Shown one piece after another: positions 49,801 through 63,167 of a DNA stretch of 64,000 nucleotides. Origin of the DNA: Paralvinella palmiformis (Eukaryota; Annelida; Polychaeta; Terebellida; Alvinellidae); NCBI GenBank assembly GCA_025642065.1, contig JAODUP010000051.1:324001-388000 (forward strand), in the 5' to 3' direction. The stretch's first letter is position 1; each line of letters begins with the position of its first letter. The position numbers and the translations under genes are program-made. Under the pieces are notes generated by a model. It had not been told where the DNA came from, ran no database searches, and saw only the letters and a list, made by a program, of their open reading frames with translations.

Positions 49801-52189
49801 ATATGTACAGCACAGTAATGATAAACAAATGACTAATTATATAGGAACTGGGTAATCTACAAAAACAAGAGAAAATGTCACTAAACCAAGCCACTCAGTA
49901 ACCAATATTCAGAAATGTACTTAAATTGCAATATTACATTTATAAAACGAAACAGCCAAGAAAAATCCCGATAAAAATCTGTGGGGAGAAACGAACAAAT
50001 ATACCACATACTAAATGAGAACGCAATATTAAATGGATAAACAAAGTTTTTAATCTGGAACTGAAATAATGGACAGAAAAGAACAGAAGAAAGAAAAAGA
50101 ACCAAATAACTGCACAAAAATCAAACAGCGAAGACGAGAGATATCCACAGTATAACACCAAAGGCAGACATCAGTCATCAAGACAGCTCGGGAAACGCCT
50201 ATTATCAAGTTACCTCTCCAAGGAATCGCAATCAGTACTCGTGACAGAGTCACTATCATGGGCCATATGATTGATAATGCCATTTTTCATCTTTGGTTCA
50301 GCCTTCGTGCTGTGGCATGCCTGCAGCTCCCGGATGACGGCATCCAATGGATTCGAGGACTTCACCGGTGATCTCCCATCGGGCTTTATAGGAGACACGG
50401 CGGCAGACCCAGATGTGGACTGCTGATGAGGCATAGAAAGGTCCATCGGTTGATCATCGAAAATGCCCCGATGGACATTGTCGGGCTTGGATCGGTAAGA
50501 ATATCCGTGCAGCGAGACAGAAGTCAAGGAAGGGTCGGCTGTGTTACCAACATCATCACCATGCCAAACATCTTCCCCTTCCTCCTCCTCATCATCATCC
50601 TCATCTGGGCTCGATACACCAAACCTTCTCCGTAAGTTACTACATCCGCTAAAGCTTCTGCGGCTAGTTTGTTAAATGTCAGTGACAAAAGAAGGAAGTG
50701 AAAGAAAATGAAAGGATCAGAAGATTACCAAACACATGGTGGGGCTAACCTGACATGGTACGTATTGTCAATGATGGGAAAGTGATACATAATAAAACAA
50801 CAGGCCACATTACTGAACATTGTATTTGCCAATAAGCATCTCAGTTATATGTTAACAGAGAAGACTGAGGTCATCTGCTGGGCTGAGACAGCTATATGAC
50901 GTTGCTATTGTCACTACTAATAACTCACCTTTTCTAAACTTGAAGATATTAAGATCAAGAATAAAAAGACCAGCACAATGAAATTATTCTGAATAACACA
51001 CACACACACACACAAACACACATACATACACAAACAGACACACACTCACACAAACATACACACACACAATTTTATCAGGTTGCCATAATCTCATGGCTGT
51101 TATACCTATCATTCTGTATAAAATATGACCATTCTAACAGATCTCAGCAATTACTAATGACTCACCCTTCATTTGCAAAAAGGTCCTCTTCTTGTAAATC
51201 CTGAAAAACCAAAAATTCAGAAGCTATAGCAATAATAATACAATACACAGCTACTGTCAATTATACATTATACATTCAAACAATATTGTTTCTGACTTCC
51301 TGGGATAACGCATGTGCGCACACGCACACACACTAGAAAATTATTTACAGGTCAATATCTGAATCCATGACAAAACACCCTGATGTAAAAACATGTGAAA
51401 TTCTGAAAACTTGCAGATGACAATAGCCCCGGAGGACAAATGTCAAATCAACATGTTAGACAGAAGACCCTGAAACTCTGTGTATTCATCTGTGTAAGCA
51501 CATTTTTACAATAATAATAATAATATATTAAGATATATGTATTACTAACATGGTCAATACAATAAGTAACAATTTCATGGGTACTCAGGGTTTTTTGCCT
51601 AGATAGCTCCAATATCCTGACCCCATGTGATAACCTGATACTAGCTTATATCACTTTATGCCTAAGAAACCTGGTAGATATTGGAGTACAACATAATGAG
51701 GTCATTGCAGTCACATGTTACAATCTGTTCCACCTGATTATTGCCGTCTAATGACAAAATGTCTTTGAAGTTTCTTTTCATAATCTAAACAAAACAGATG
51801 ATCACCTGCTTCACACCCACCAACCATAGATAATATCTATCAATGGTCACACCAGAGATATATAGCTGAGAGGTGACTCCCTAGAGAAAAGATCCACAAA
51901 CACAGGTACCTTGGCTGGATGCAAACCATAACATGGAGATTTCAAACAGGGGTGTTAATGTTAATACTACTCCACGCCGAGTACATAAGAGAGGGGGTAG
52001 CTTTACATGATCTTCCTCTTAACTCAAAATGTCTTCAGAGCTGTGGTGCTAATTTGGACCAGAATAAGTGATAAAAAGCAACAAAACCAAATATACATCA
52101 AAACGTATCATGGCAGATTCGTATCAGGGATTAACTTAAGGTATCAATATTTCAAACCTTTTGCTGTGACTCGATAAAGGACTTAATAA

Positions 52190-52222
<33 letters not shown>

Positions 52223-52541
52223 CAGGGCTTGAAATTTGCGCTAGCAAATTGCTAGTAGGTTCCTCATACTGGCTAGTTAAAATTTTAGTAATTTTTAAAT
52301 TTTAGTTAAGATTTGTACTTAGAATGTGTGTTCATTTGGGAATAATTTTTTCCACCAAACAATTCCCTTGTTGTGGTGTCAAAATGTATGCTTCGTCTCA
52401 TGTCGTTGGTCTTCAGTAAATGATGACTGGTGCATAAAGTGCCCATGAAAATTATTTGCTGGTGGGTGAGCCTAATTTCCTAGTTAAAAAAATCGTTCAA
52501 CTGGCAAAGGTTTGCTAGTGGGGAAAAGTCAATTTTGAGCA

Positions 52542-52586
<45 letters not shown>

Positions 52587-55500
52587 CTATGATAAAACTT
52601 ACAGCTGCTAATGTCCTAACAGTACTTGGTGGTCGTCTCCCTGCCAACATACCAGAGCTAGCTAGTTGAGCCTTAGTCTTATTAGCTGATGTATCGAGTA
52701 GTTCTGTTTGTGGCACGACGTTTAGTACGTCTACTGATTTTGGAGTAATAATAGGTGATGCTGATGAGGTACCATTCATTATCCCAGTCATCTCGGAACC
52801 ATCCACTTCTGTATTTGGGCAAGATTCATAAAAACACGGTTAATAACAGTATCATACCTGAAGGTAATTTATAAAGGACCTACGTCCCACAGATACCTCT
52901 GTTACATATGTACACAGCAGACTCTTATTTTTATATTTAAATAGGTCTGCTAGCAGTAAAACATTATATCTCCCTTATTTCACAACTAGATCGTTGATAT
53001 CACAGTTCACAATTCTCAGCTCAGAGACATGTACACGATCATTCAGCTCAGCCGACATACATTTACAGCTGAGTGGAGTGAGACAAGTCAAATGGGAAAA
53101 GAACAAACTTGGCCAGAATAGCGATATGTGGAGCCATGATCTCCAACCACAGGTCAAACACTATTACAGTTGCTGTAACACCGAGGTATCAATTGTTATC
53201 TTACCCAAAACACCATCACCAGGTGAGAGATCTGATTCGGAGGACAACTCCGATATGCTGTCAGCCTCCAGAGGTTTTAATGGCGTTGGCTGGATCATCG
53301 AAACTGTGGCTGAAGGCGGTGATGGCAAGTCAGTAATGGAGGACTTCTTGGCCACTTGTGATGGTAGTCCTACTGTTGTAAGATCCTTCTCCAGCTGGAA
53401 AATCTACAAACAGAGAAAACCAAGGCTACTAGTACTATAATGAAGCTAATACTGATAACAACACTATTACTACTGCAACTTATACTATAATGACATAATT
53501 TAAAATGTAGTAATTATCAACCACACTGGATAAATGAAATAACAATATGTAATTGATATAACTCTATGAACACTTTTGGTTAATTTTTATATGGTAAGTT
53601 TGTCAAAAGTTTAATGAAACCAATTAAATTCTATAGAACCGATATTACTGATTGACTAGAAAATAACAGAATAGAATTATCAGAACACAATATCTAAATA
53701 ACTATTAAATACAAACATGATAAACATAATTTGTGCAAGTGCCTGCATGTGGTCTCACACACACACACACACACACACACACCGAGCTAATGAGACACAC
53801 CTTATCTTTTAGATTTTTCACCATATTGTTGTAATGCTGTTCTTTCTCCATATACTGCTGCTGGAGAGAATCTCTGTCCTGGATATAATCACGTTCCCTA
53901 AACAAATCAGGATCGTTATCAGTACATTATACACACACCACTATACATCACAATATATTATTCTAAGTTATAAACAAAAATCTCTCTTACAATGTAATCA
54001 CTTTACAGTCACCAATCAATATGATAACTATAACCATAAACGCTGTCCGATTCATTACTAAACCAATAGTAATCCAAACCTGGCTTGATATTCTTTTATT
54101 AGTTTCTTTGCCTTGTGATATTTCTTCTCAAGCATGCCGTAGTCTCCTCGTAGTTTCTTCTCTAAATCTATATAGTGGCTCTGAGAGCCTTCCAGGAGAT
54201 CCTGTAAGGAGAGAGAAATCACACTAGTTTATACGATCAGATAAGATCTAGACTTTACCGAACAGTTAGAGCAATGCTGTTAGCTTTACGTAAGAGTAAA
54301 TTATGTTAATGATAATTATTGGATTAACATCGTGTAGAAGTGTAGTAAATAATATTATTGTTTTGGGGTTAGTAACAGAAACCTGCAACTAATCATTTAA
54401 TTAGCGAGTCAGTCAGCCGCTCAGTAGTTCATTTGTTAGTTGCTCACTCGCTCACTCCCTCACTCACTCACTCAGTCAGTGACTCACTCACTCAGTCAGT
54501 GACTTACTCACTCAGTGACTGACTCACAAAGCTATGCATATATCATACCACACTCTGGCGTAAAAGCTTGTGTTGATAACCTTATATGTGTAGGCTCATC
54601 AAACAAGTTTGATCAGAGTTCATTATTTAAAACAACTTTGAATAGATAGAACAACAAAAGACAGAAACTAACTAAATCAAGCCATTTAAATATACAGAAG
54701 CAGCGCCCATGAAGCATCACATATAATAACATGCAGCACAGACATACAGCATTTAAGCAACATACATGTATATCAGCTCCACATCAGCCCATTCTGCTTT
54801 TATCACAGTATAACATTACCTAAATATAATGCCATCAGCATGTAATTATTCATATAATGCTACTCTTCTAGCGAGCAGATGTAGTTTTGGAAATGGCACT
54901 CATCACCAGAAGCAACGTTTATTATATTTATAAGCTGATTTTCAAACTTGGTTTTCAAATAAGTAATTTATGGAAGTTTTATCATACAACCAAATTATGA
55001 AGACGACAGTAAAAAATGAGGAATGTTCAACTGGCTAAAGCACACCAAGAAACAACATAATCTAGTCTGTGCAAAAGTGATTTGATGGGGACTTGCCATA
55101 AAAATTTGTTATTTGTATTAACAACATCTGTTATCAGGTGGCTGATGAAGTAAGATAGTATTCTACACTGAGATGGAAGCAGAAACATTTTCTTTGAGAA
55201 GTGAACACCAGTTTAGTGAACTGGAACAAAGGATATAACAAGAGCCGAGACTTTAATGACATGGACAGCTTGTGGGAGGGCAAGCCCATAGCTCAACTCG
55301 TCCCCATTAAATATTTGCACTCACCACAGGACGGGACATTGTCAGTTCTGACTGTAACCAAGACAACCAATAATAAGATATCATTACCATAGCAATAACC
55401 ATAACGAATGTTTTCAGCATTGATAATGGAGTAAATTAAGTGATCAAGATTATAAAAGAAACGATTTAAAAAAATAGCAAAATGCCTGGATGACCATCTG

Positions 55501-57075
55501 CACTTAACATCACATGATAAATAAATAACAAATAAAATTATTTATAAGCAATGGAATATACACAGAAACTAAACAAACAAACTGCAAATTATTCTATGTC
55601 ACTACTGTTACATGTACACACTAAGTGTATATACATAAATTTGTGTCGCAGTAACAAAAGTGACTGTGCTTCAAATGGTGGCAGTTCAAAGTGGTTTCCA
55701 TGGCTACCATGCCGTACAATATCAACAGCTTCACTACTGGTGCAAGTATATCAGACTTCACAATGGTTACCATGTGAAGTCATCGTCTTGAAAACTCACC
55801 TGATAACTGTTTATTTCCTTTTGTGCAGCCTGAAGCAAACGTTCAGTTTCACGCAGGCGCTGCGCCATGTCCTCACACTTGTGCTCGTAATGGCGGCGTT
55901 GTGTTTCAGAGTTTTCCAAAAGAATCATCTGGACAGACAAGAGAGGGTTATAGTAGTGAATAGTAAGTAAGTACAGCCAAGGATATGTGTCACCAGTTAA
56001 AAGTATAAACTAACATTAGTATGTAACACTTTTCATAAATGACAAATTAGCTTCATAAATTCATGGCAATCCTAGGGACAAAGCTATTACCTGGTCTCTC
56101 CACACAGACACAGACATACACATGCACGCATGCATGCACACACATACACACACACACAGTGTTAGTACCATTCCAGTTTCTTCTCAGTATATCACATATT
56201 TATTCAGCTTAAAACTCACTAACCTAAAAATTACCAAAGGTTATTTTGTGGCCATGCATGGCATTAAAAGATTTCTAGTCTTGACTCCCAATGGATAGTT
56301 GCATGATTCGGGCAGTGAATATTAGTTAGTTAATAAAACACAGGAGAAGCTGAAATGATAACTAAATACCATCCCCGTGGATAAAATCAATCAAACAACA
56401 TAAAATAAAGATAACCAGTTCCGGATCTAAGTGTTAATCTCAACTCAATAGTGAATCGTTAAGAAGAACAATGATTTGTGACATTATCATAATGTATAAA
56501 GTAAAATGATGGACAGACATACATTTTACACATATCATAGAGACCATATATCACCCACCCCCAATACAGTCCTTTAAATTAAACTCTTGTATATTCATGG
56601 AAAATTGGCTATCTTTCATGTGGCATCTTACCTTAGCACGAACTTTGGCAAGTTCAGCTTCTGATACTGCATTCTTGTACTGTGCCTGAAATGCCAAATA
56701 AATACCTCATCAAATTTTAACTGTTGACAACAACAACAACAACAACAACAACAATAACAAGAAATCAATAGTGACAATGAAAAAACTGTCTTGAATTTCA
56801 GCAGAGAAGGTTTCATAATTCAATTCGACATTCATCAACACACCTCCTTCAGCTTGATAAACAATACTTGGGGGTCCATGTCAGGTGTGACCGACTCACT
56901 GCTACTGTCTTCTGGTAACTCAAACACCTCCACAATGGGATTATCAGCTGTACGATTATCATCAGACAACATATCACCGGCAGATTGAGTATCAACAGTA
57001 TCTGATGCTGTCTGCTGTGTTAGAGAGAGACAACAGTAAATTACACTTATTAAGTATCATCCTATACATATAATA

Positions 57076-57133
<58 letters not shown>

Positions 57134-57449
57134 AGAGAGAGAGAGAGTAATTAAAAATACATCTACTTCAAAGTTCAATCAAACATAAAAGAAAAACTAA
57201 TTTTGTGAACACTGAATGCACTAAAATGTTGTCATTACAGTAGGATGTATTTAACAAGCAATATCAGGGTACTGTCTATTTTGGGAATTTGATAAAACTG
57301 TGTAAGTTAAATGTGACATGTAGTACTTTAAGAGATAAACGCTGAAATTTAATATTCCAATTGTGGACTTAGTTTTTTTCAGAATCACTTCTTCTTTAAT
57401 ATAAGATGACAAGACTGTGTGAAGAAGGCAAGTTTAGAAATAGCTTCCA

Positions 57450-57488
<39 letters not shown>

Positions 57489-58082
57489 CTTCCCCCCACA
57501 CATGCACACCCTGTAAACAGGACTGTACCTTCTGTGCCTCTTCACGCTGTTCCCTTTCATTCTGTGCCACACGCTGTACCATCTCCAACACCTCAGCCTC
57601 CTGCTCTGCCTGGAGCTGCTGTAACTGTTCACGCTGTTGCTGCAACCGCTGTAGTTCCTCTTGCTGTTGCTCGACCTCACGCTGACGTAGCTCTAGTTCT
57701 TGACGTTTCAGCTCGGCACGACGTTTGTCCTGTTCTATAGATTGCTGTATGAGTCTGGCCACTTCACTCTGAGAGGGGTCCTTCTCTCGTCCAATCAGAA
57801 ACCTGCAAGATTTAACAATACACACTTGATGTACAATGACTTTAAAAACAAGACACCTGGAGCTTCACATTTATAGACGACAACGACGATGATGATAGTG
57901 GTGGTACTGATCATAATACACAAGGATATGATTATGAATGTAGACCCCATTAATCAACAAAACAGTTTTAAAATTCAACTATTCATATATGAAATTACCA
58001 TTTAGGCAACCATCAAGTAAATACAAACTACTCTGGATAAACAAAAAGCCAATGATATCTCAATCCCACTTAGAAATTATGA

Positions 58083-58120
<38 letters not shown>

Positions 58121-60234
58121 GAAGAAATTCTTAATAATAACAAAAATCGCTGTTGATAAAACTTATTCAAACTTACAATAAATCAGCAGCACAAACTGTA
58201 ATGCCACGTACAAAGTTATCCATTGGCAAGTGATAGCAGTCAGTTTTTACTTTTTTCTGACCAGTATCCGTCATTTCAGGAGACGAATCACTGTCCAGAT
58301 CGGACTCTGTCCAAGGCTCCTCCATGTCTCCTAATCCATATTTTATGGCAAATTACATTATGATGCTGCCTAAATGCATCCTAACCAGCTTGACCACAAT
58401 GTCTGACTAATTATCAGAACTCACACATTAATCATATGAAGGCAATTCATCGAAGTCATGTCAAACTATGGGTGAAAACAAAAATTCCCTTTAAACGGTG
58501 TCGTCTACAACATGCCAACATACAACTATGTGTGCAAACACGACAAATACACGATTTGTAATCAAAGTGCCTGTCCTATGCCAGGTCGTATGCTTGTTCC
58601 ACTGGTGTCTTCGTTGGGTTATAAAATAAACTGTCAAAGATGGACAGGTCTTTGTTAAGACATCATAATTCCTGTTAACTGGCTGCTCTAATCATCAGAC
58701 TTTGTGGGTGAGTGAGTGAGTCACAAGTCACACATAGCCAGGACAATGTAATATCATATTCTACAGTTTTAATGTCAACAGGATATCAGGATTACAACAG
58801 AACAGCTGCTATGTGGTTATAACCGAAGCTGCTGTAGCAAATGCTTGCTTATTTGCTCACAACTACTGGAAACATGATATCAGCATTAACATAATCATCA
58901 TCATCATCGCTTTGATATACTTATTGCGTATTTTATACAATTATTAATATCCTGATATTAATAGTACGAATATAAACAAGCACATAGCTAATTACCTGTG
59001 ATGGTATTGCTGCACTAGATTGTATGCGCACACACACACACACACACACAAACACTGCAACTCTCCCTACAACTGTCACAAGTTTTATATTAACACTCAA
59101 ACTGAGAATGATCTCAATTTTATATACCACACACACACAGACCTATATACACGTATTTACCATAATTGGTTATTACTGTCAATGGGTCACACCAGAATAA
59201 ACAACAATATTTGTTTTGATTGATTTGTTATCATTCTTATTAAAGGATATTCAAATGGAAAATCATTTCTGTAAATCTGTTTTTATCAATTACTATATTA
59301 TAGGTGTGGTCTACAATATACTATATATATATATATATGTGTGTATGTGTGTGTGTATGTGTGTGTGTGTTTGTGTATGTGTGTTTGTGCAAATAAAATA
59401 CCTCAAACTAAGAAAATTTCCAGCAAGTATTGAGTTAACATATTGAGCAACAACAAAATTATTTAAAACTGGCCTAATTTTACTTATATGTAAACATTAA
59501 ACACACTATTATAACTATGTGTTTTTATCCCAAAATCTTTGCAGTAAAAACAAGGACTGATTCACTGGCTGAACATAAGTGCACACACCCATGGTGCAGT
59601 ACACTGCATTAAAGACATGCAAGTGACAGGAATCCTAATTCCACCCATCACATCATTTTACCAAAGATGTAAGAATGCAACCCCCCCCCCGGGTGTGACT
59701 CATGCTGAGATTAAACCATTTATTGAGTCATGAATTGACACAGCCTAAACAAAGAAGGTCAGATGCTCTAAGCACATTGATATAAAATTGTATTATATTG
59801 TTTTTTTTCATCCCTTGACAGTCATAACTATGATCTATATGTACTTCTTACAGCATTCTTATAATTCCTGACAAATCATAGATGTTAAGACCAATGGGAA
59901 GACAATGAGTACTATAATGGTCATGTAGTTGTCATATATCATTTTAAAATCATTGTGTGTGTGTGTATGCGTGTGTGTTTTTAGGTCATTAAGTACAAGT
60001 CAAACATCTGGTCACAACAGCCATTCTCACATCATTTTCAATCAGCACTAACTTTTATCTTGTTGACAAAAAGAGTTAGTATGCTGAGTTAATAAATATT
60101 AATGTTTACCAAGGTAATTGATTGAAGATAGGACGATAAATATCATCATCGTCTGCTTTGACTGTATTTATGGAAAAGATCAGATGAACTTTTTATAGTA
60201 TTTATAAAGACTAACTCATTGAATTAACTTATTT

Positions 60235-60285
<51 letters not shown>

Positions 60286-62986
60286 CACACTGTGTCAAAT
60301 GAATACAAGTGTTCAGCTCTAACAGATTAATGTTTACTGATTTGGATGTCATACATAATAAAATAATGCACTTATTATTATTATTATTATAAAGGGCATA
60401 AACAACCTGAAATATGTTTGTATTTTATGTAATAATTACCAGACAGAAACCAGATGTGATAACATCCAATTAAGATCAGGATAATATACTGAAAAACTAC
60501 TCTCATGTCTAATAACATGAACTAAAAAGAGCCTTTTTTAAGATGGCAATCCACATTTAGAAACTAACCACTTCCTGGTGAGTACATTTATAACCACACA
60601 ATTTGCTGCACTGTTACAAATCTTGAACAGACTTCATATAAATCCAGTATTTGTTAGCCTCCTTGTAAAAATAAGTAGATTCAAATTTTTTATAAGACAG
60701 TTAAGTGTTTCCTAAGTATCCAGAAGGATTTCTCAATATAAGATGATAATTTTGATGATGATGATGATAATGGGTATAATATGATAACAGTACACAGCTC
60801 TAAACATTTAATACATTTTAATGCAACCAAACTAACTTGACATTTCCTGATGTATTTTTCAAGACAGAAGCTGCATAAGCCTGTGTAACTCCAACAAGGC
60901 TCTTGCCATCCACCTCGATAATCTGATCATTGACCTGGATCCTGGGTAACAAACCACAAAATAAATACACCAACATTAAATAAAACGTAAGTTAATTTTC
61001 TCACAAATAATTTTTTTAATATTGAGAATGATCTCTACATAATATTAAAATAGCAGCTAATAAAGTCATAACAGAACAGTGCTAACCTGCCATCTCTCTC
61101 CGCAGCACCATTTGGGGTCAAGGTCTTGATAAATATACCAAGTTTCTCTAGCCCAGCATCAGCTCCAACACCCATGCCAATGATACTCAGTCCAAGTCCA
61201 TCAGGTCCTGCAAGTGTAACAGACACTTGATAAGATGTTGACACACACACACAAACACACACACACACAGAAACACACACACTCAAACAATCACTTCAAG
61301 TAACACAAACTTGAATGAAAACTTCATTTTATTTCGGCTTCTTTTCCATGTCAGTTTGTAAGTCTATGCTATTAGAAGATAATCACACAGCGGAGTATAC
61401 TACTTTAATATATCCACAAAATAAAATCACTCCAGCTGTCACTACAGAAAATGTGTACCACATTTGCCCAATATCTATGTCCCCATAATAAGAATAAATA
61501 CTAAGAACTTCACACACACGCCATCTTAAGCGATGTCATATAGAACGAGATCATACAACTGATAACCAATTTACTTATTTCAGAACCTTCTTACATGGTA
61601 CAAGCATGATTATTCCAGTTCTATGCCAATACATGGTAGACAGAAAATAAAGATCAGGCACACTAACCATCTCTGTCTGACATACCTTTGTTTAAGTCCA
61701 CCTCATAAACGTCCATCTTCTCGACACGCTTCTCCAACTCGTACTCGGCTGAGGCAGCCATTGGGTCTACATCTTCGTTCTTCCTGTCATATTCTTCAAC
61801 TGAGTAGGTACAGAACACCTGATGAATAAAACCGACAGAACTCTATTTAGACAACAGCCAGTAATGTGGATAGAAGCTGACACCAGGTGGAGCTTAGCTA
61901 ACCATGGTATAGTACAATCATCAATACTGCAAGCATTTTGCACGTACTGCACGATGAGCAGTACACTCTCCAAACCTTCTGGTTCTCTTTTTTTTTATAC
62001 TAATAGCGCAAAATGTTTACACCATCAGATCTGTGAATAAGCCACATTTCCATGCCAACTACTGCCATATCTTTAATGTGGGTTTAATTTTTCCAAAATG
62101 GTAGAACTGTAAAGAATCCTGTTCATGAAATTCTAAACATATTACATTGCCTAACTCCAGACGTTTACATTGAAAGAAACAGTGAAAGATACCTACGACA
62201 ATCTGATTTAATTATTGTGTAATCATTGTGTAAAAATGGCAATTCCTAAGAATGTGTTCAACAAAGCTCAGCATTATCAATAGACAATTTTCTGATCAAT
62301 GAATTTATGCTACTTTGATTAGAGACTTTGCTATAAATAAAACAATCATAAAACACAAATATCAAACATGATAAAACATAGTACAAGATTTAAAAAAACT
62401 TTGCCAATTACATGTAAATCTACTGATAACATAAATGCACATACACATATATACACACACATACACACACACACACACTGGTTACTGTGTCAAAATACAA
62501 TAACATACTACACACAACATCATGCCAGATCAAAATATACAGAAAGTCACCTTTACTTCAATCTGTGTCAAATAACAGCAACTGTTTACACGAAACACTA
62601 ACAAACTTTACACAGAATCACCTTGTGTACAACAACACAGGAAAAGCATATGAATAAAATAGGTACAACTACTGATGACTATAAAACTCAATTCCCTGAA
62701 AATAATACTTTCCTAAAAGATTTATAGACAATAATATCTGGCAGTTTGAAGCAAGATGTTTTATGACTGCATCTGTGTGTACTGGAAAAGGTTTCAAACA
62801 CACAGGAATGTAACAACACACACACACACACACACACACCTTGGTGTAGCTCAGTCGGAGAAAACTACTAGATATTTAAAAAACATTTTGATAAATGTTA
62901 GTAATAGTATTAAAAAACTTGCACAAGTTGAAAAACTACTACCAACTGTCTCATCTTTGGGGGGTTTAAAGCAGTGCCCATTTGGG

Positions 62987-63021
<35 letters not shown>

Positions 63022-63167
63022 CTTTATTGGATCTGGACTGAACTTGACCCGTGAAGGTTTCTTGGATCCAGTGAACACATCATCATCTGGGTCCAGTTCT
63101 GGAATGCCTTCCACCTCAAAATACTTCACCTCGTTGTCGTCATCAACAACAATATCTCCAACTTCAT
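42290..63167 (-). CDS. PPP1R9 (neurabin family): Neurabin (PP1 regulatory subunit 9 family), 5'-partial
   Basis: Twenty exons, minus strand: 63167-63022, 61818-61686, 61207-61087, 60941-60837, 57802-57529, 57014-56844, 56685-56632, 55928-55800, 54201-54080, 53897-53801, 53403-53205, 52808-52603, 51200-51166, 50627-50214, 48323-48157, 46720-46526, 45778-45678, 43803-43711, 43559-43452, 42463-42290. All phases agree (3044 nt, about 1013 residues and TAG). In order: PP1-docking RVKF, the conserved [16 protein letters not shown] block, a PDZ domain, Gln/Glu-rich coiled coil, acidic and Ser-rich regions, more coiled coil, and a C-terminal SAM domain. Neurabins anchor protein phosphatase 1 to actin at synapses and junctions. 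The N-terminal actin-binding part lies outside the window. The SAM domain matches neurabin-1 rather than spinophilin, but in invertebrates one gene usually represents both. Confidence 0.95.
43804..45677. other. Neurabin intron
   Basis: No conserved domain seen. An open minus-strand stretch at 44301-44618 ends at a GT-like border, but its phase does not fit the next neurabin exon. Confidence 0.5.
45678..53403 (-). CDS. Neurabin exons: Ser/Pro-rich and acidic C-terminal linker
   Basis: Exons 53403-53205, 52808-52603, 51200-51166, 50627-50214, 48323-48157, 46720-46526 and 45778-45678. Content includes [36 protein letters not shown] and [12 protein letters not shown], mostly low-complexity and likely disordered, with several Ser-Pro sites. 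This part varies between neurabins, so exon calls rest on borders and phase. The 35-nt exon at 51166 and the acceptor at 50627 (GAG rather than CAG/TAG) are the weakest. Some may be alternatively spliced. Confidence 0.78.
46977..47135 (-). repeat. tRNA-derived SINE, family B, copy 2
   Basis: On the minus strand: A-box-like TAGTGTGGTGGTTC, perfect B box GGGTTCGAATCC about 35 bases on, and the end GCCAAGGCTAAATAACTCAA. Homologous to 5128-5262. Lies in a neurabin intron. Confidence 0.7.
48324..50213. other. Neurabin intron
   Basis: Nothing recognised beyond AT-rich sequence. The plus-strand open stretch at 49627-49818 has no family match or splice context. Confidence 0.5.
52541..52588. repeat. 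Compound (CA)n/(GA)n microsatellite beside an exon
   Basis: The tract lies about 15 bases beyond the donor of the 52603-52808 neurabin exon. Confidence 0.9.
53801..57014 (-). CDS. Neurabin exons: acidic segment and coiled coil
   Basis: Exons 57014-56844 (acidic; [20 protein letters not shown]), 56685-56632 ([18 protein letters not shown]), 55928-55800 ([20 protein letters not shown]), 54201-54080 ([20 protein letters not shown]) and 53897-53801 ([20 protein letters not shown]). The last four form one coiled coil, the oligomerisation region of the family. Confidence 0.9.
57077..57147. repeat. (TA)n/(GA)n microsatellite
   Basis: Pure TA followed by GA repeat in a neurabin intron. Another TA tract is at about 57453-57484. 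Confidence 0.9.
57529..57802 (-). CDS. Neurabin exon: PDZ last strand and coiled coil
   Basis: Begins [20 protein letters not shown], then a long heptad-rich segment ([20 protein letters not shown]) typical of a coiled coil. Acceptor CTTGCAG, donor GTACAG. Confidence 0.95.
58177..58325 (-). CDS. Candidate alternative first exon of neurabin
   Basis: Starting at an ATG, the frame reads [20 protein letters not shown] and continues to ITVCAADL, then a GTAAGT donor that leaves two bases. These complete Leu with the first base of the FLIGREK exon at 57802. Spliced instead after the PDZ exon it would meet a stop, so an internal promoter is the better reading. The product would lack the PP1 motif and nearly all of the PDZ but keep the coiled coils and SAM. 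Confidence 0.45.
58326..60836. other. Neurabin intron, possible internal promoter region
   Basis: Microsatellites at about 59030 (CA), 59336 (GT) and 60235-60282 (CA then TA). No conserved exon was found. If the ATG at 58325 starts an isoform, its promoter would lie in the first few hundred bases here; no clear TATA or initiator could be singled out. Confidence 0.4.
60837..61207 (-). CDS. Neurabin PDZ domain, two exons
   Basis: Exons 61207-61087 and 60941-60837. The first has [20 protein letters not shown] and [17 protein letters not shown], with GLSI as the carboxylate-binding loop. The second has [20 protein letters not shown] and [14 protein letters not shown]. The last strand, FLIGRE, is on the next exon. 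Confidence 0.96.
61686..61818 (-). CDS. Neurabin exon between PP1 motif and PDZ
   Basis: Reads [20 protein letters not shown] then [20 protein letters not shown], a block strongly conserved in neurabin and spinophilin that packs against PP1. The acceptor CATCAG and donor GTATG keep phase. Confidence 0.95.
62993..63021. repeat. (CA)n microsatellite forming a neurabin donor site
   Basis: On the minus strand this is a (GT)n tract starting exactly at the exon end, so the donor GT is part of the repeat. A second CA tract lies at about 62816-62840. Confidence 0.9.
63022..63167 (-). CDS. Neurabin exon with PP1-docking motif
   Basis: Reads an acidic stretch ([19 protein letters not shown]), then [18 protein letters not shown] fits the RVxF consensus for binding the PP1 catalytic subunit. 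Acceptor ATTCCAG. The donor GT is the first GT of a long (GT)n tract. Confidence 0.93.

Noticed and set aside
49627..49818. Plus-strand frame with a protein-like middle ([12 protein letters not shown])
   Set aside because: No recognised family, no splice signals, and it lies within a neurabin intron on the opposite strand.
54415..54530. CTCA/GTCA-rich repeat considered as a regulatory array
   Set aside because: Simple CTCACTCAGTCA low-complexity sequence; nothing links it to a function.
57419..57685. Plus-strand frames opposite the neurabin coiled-coil exon
   Set aside because: Antisense shadow of the Gln/Glu-rich coding exon; Cys/Ser-rich low complexity only.
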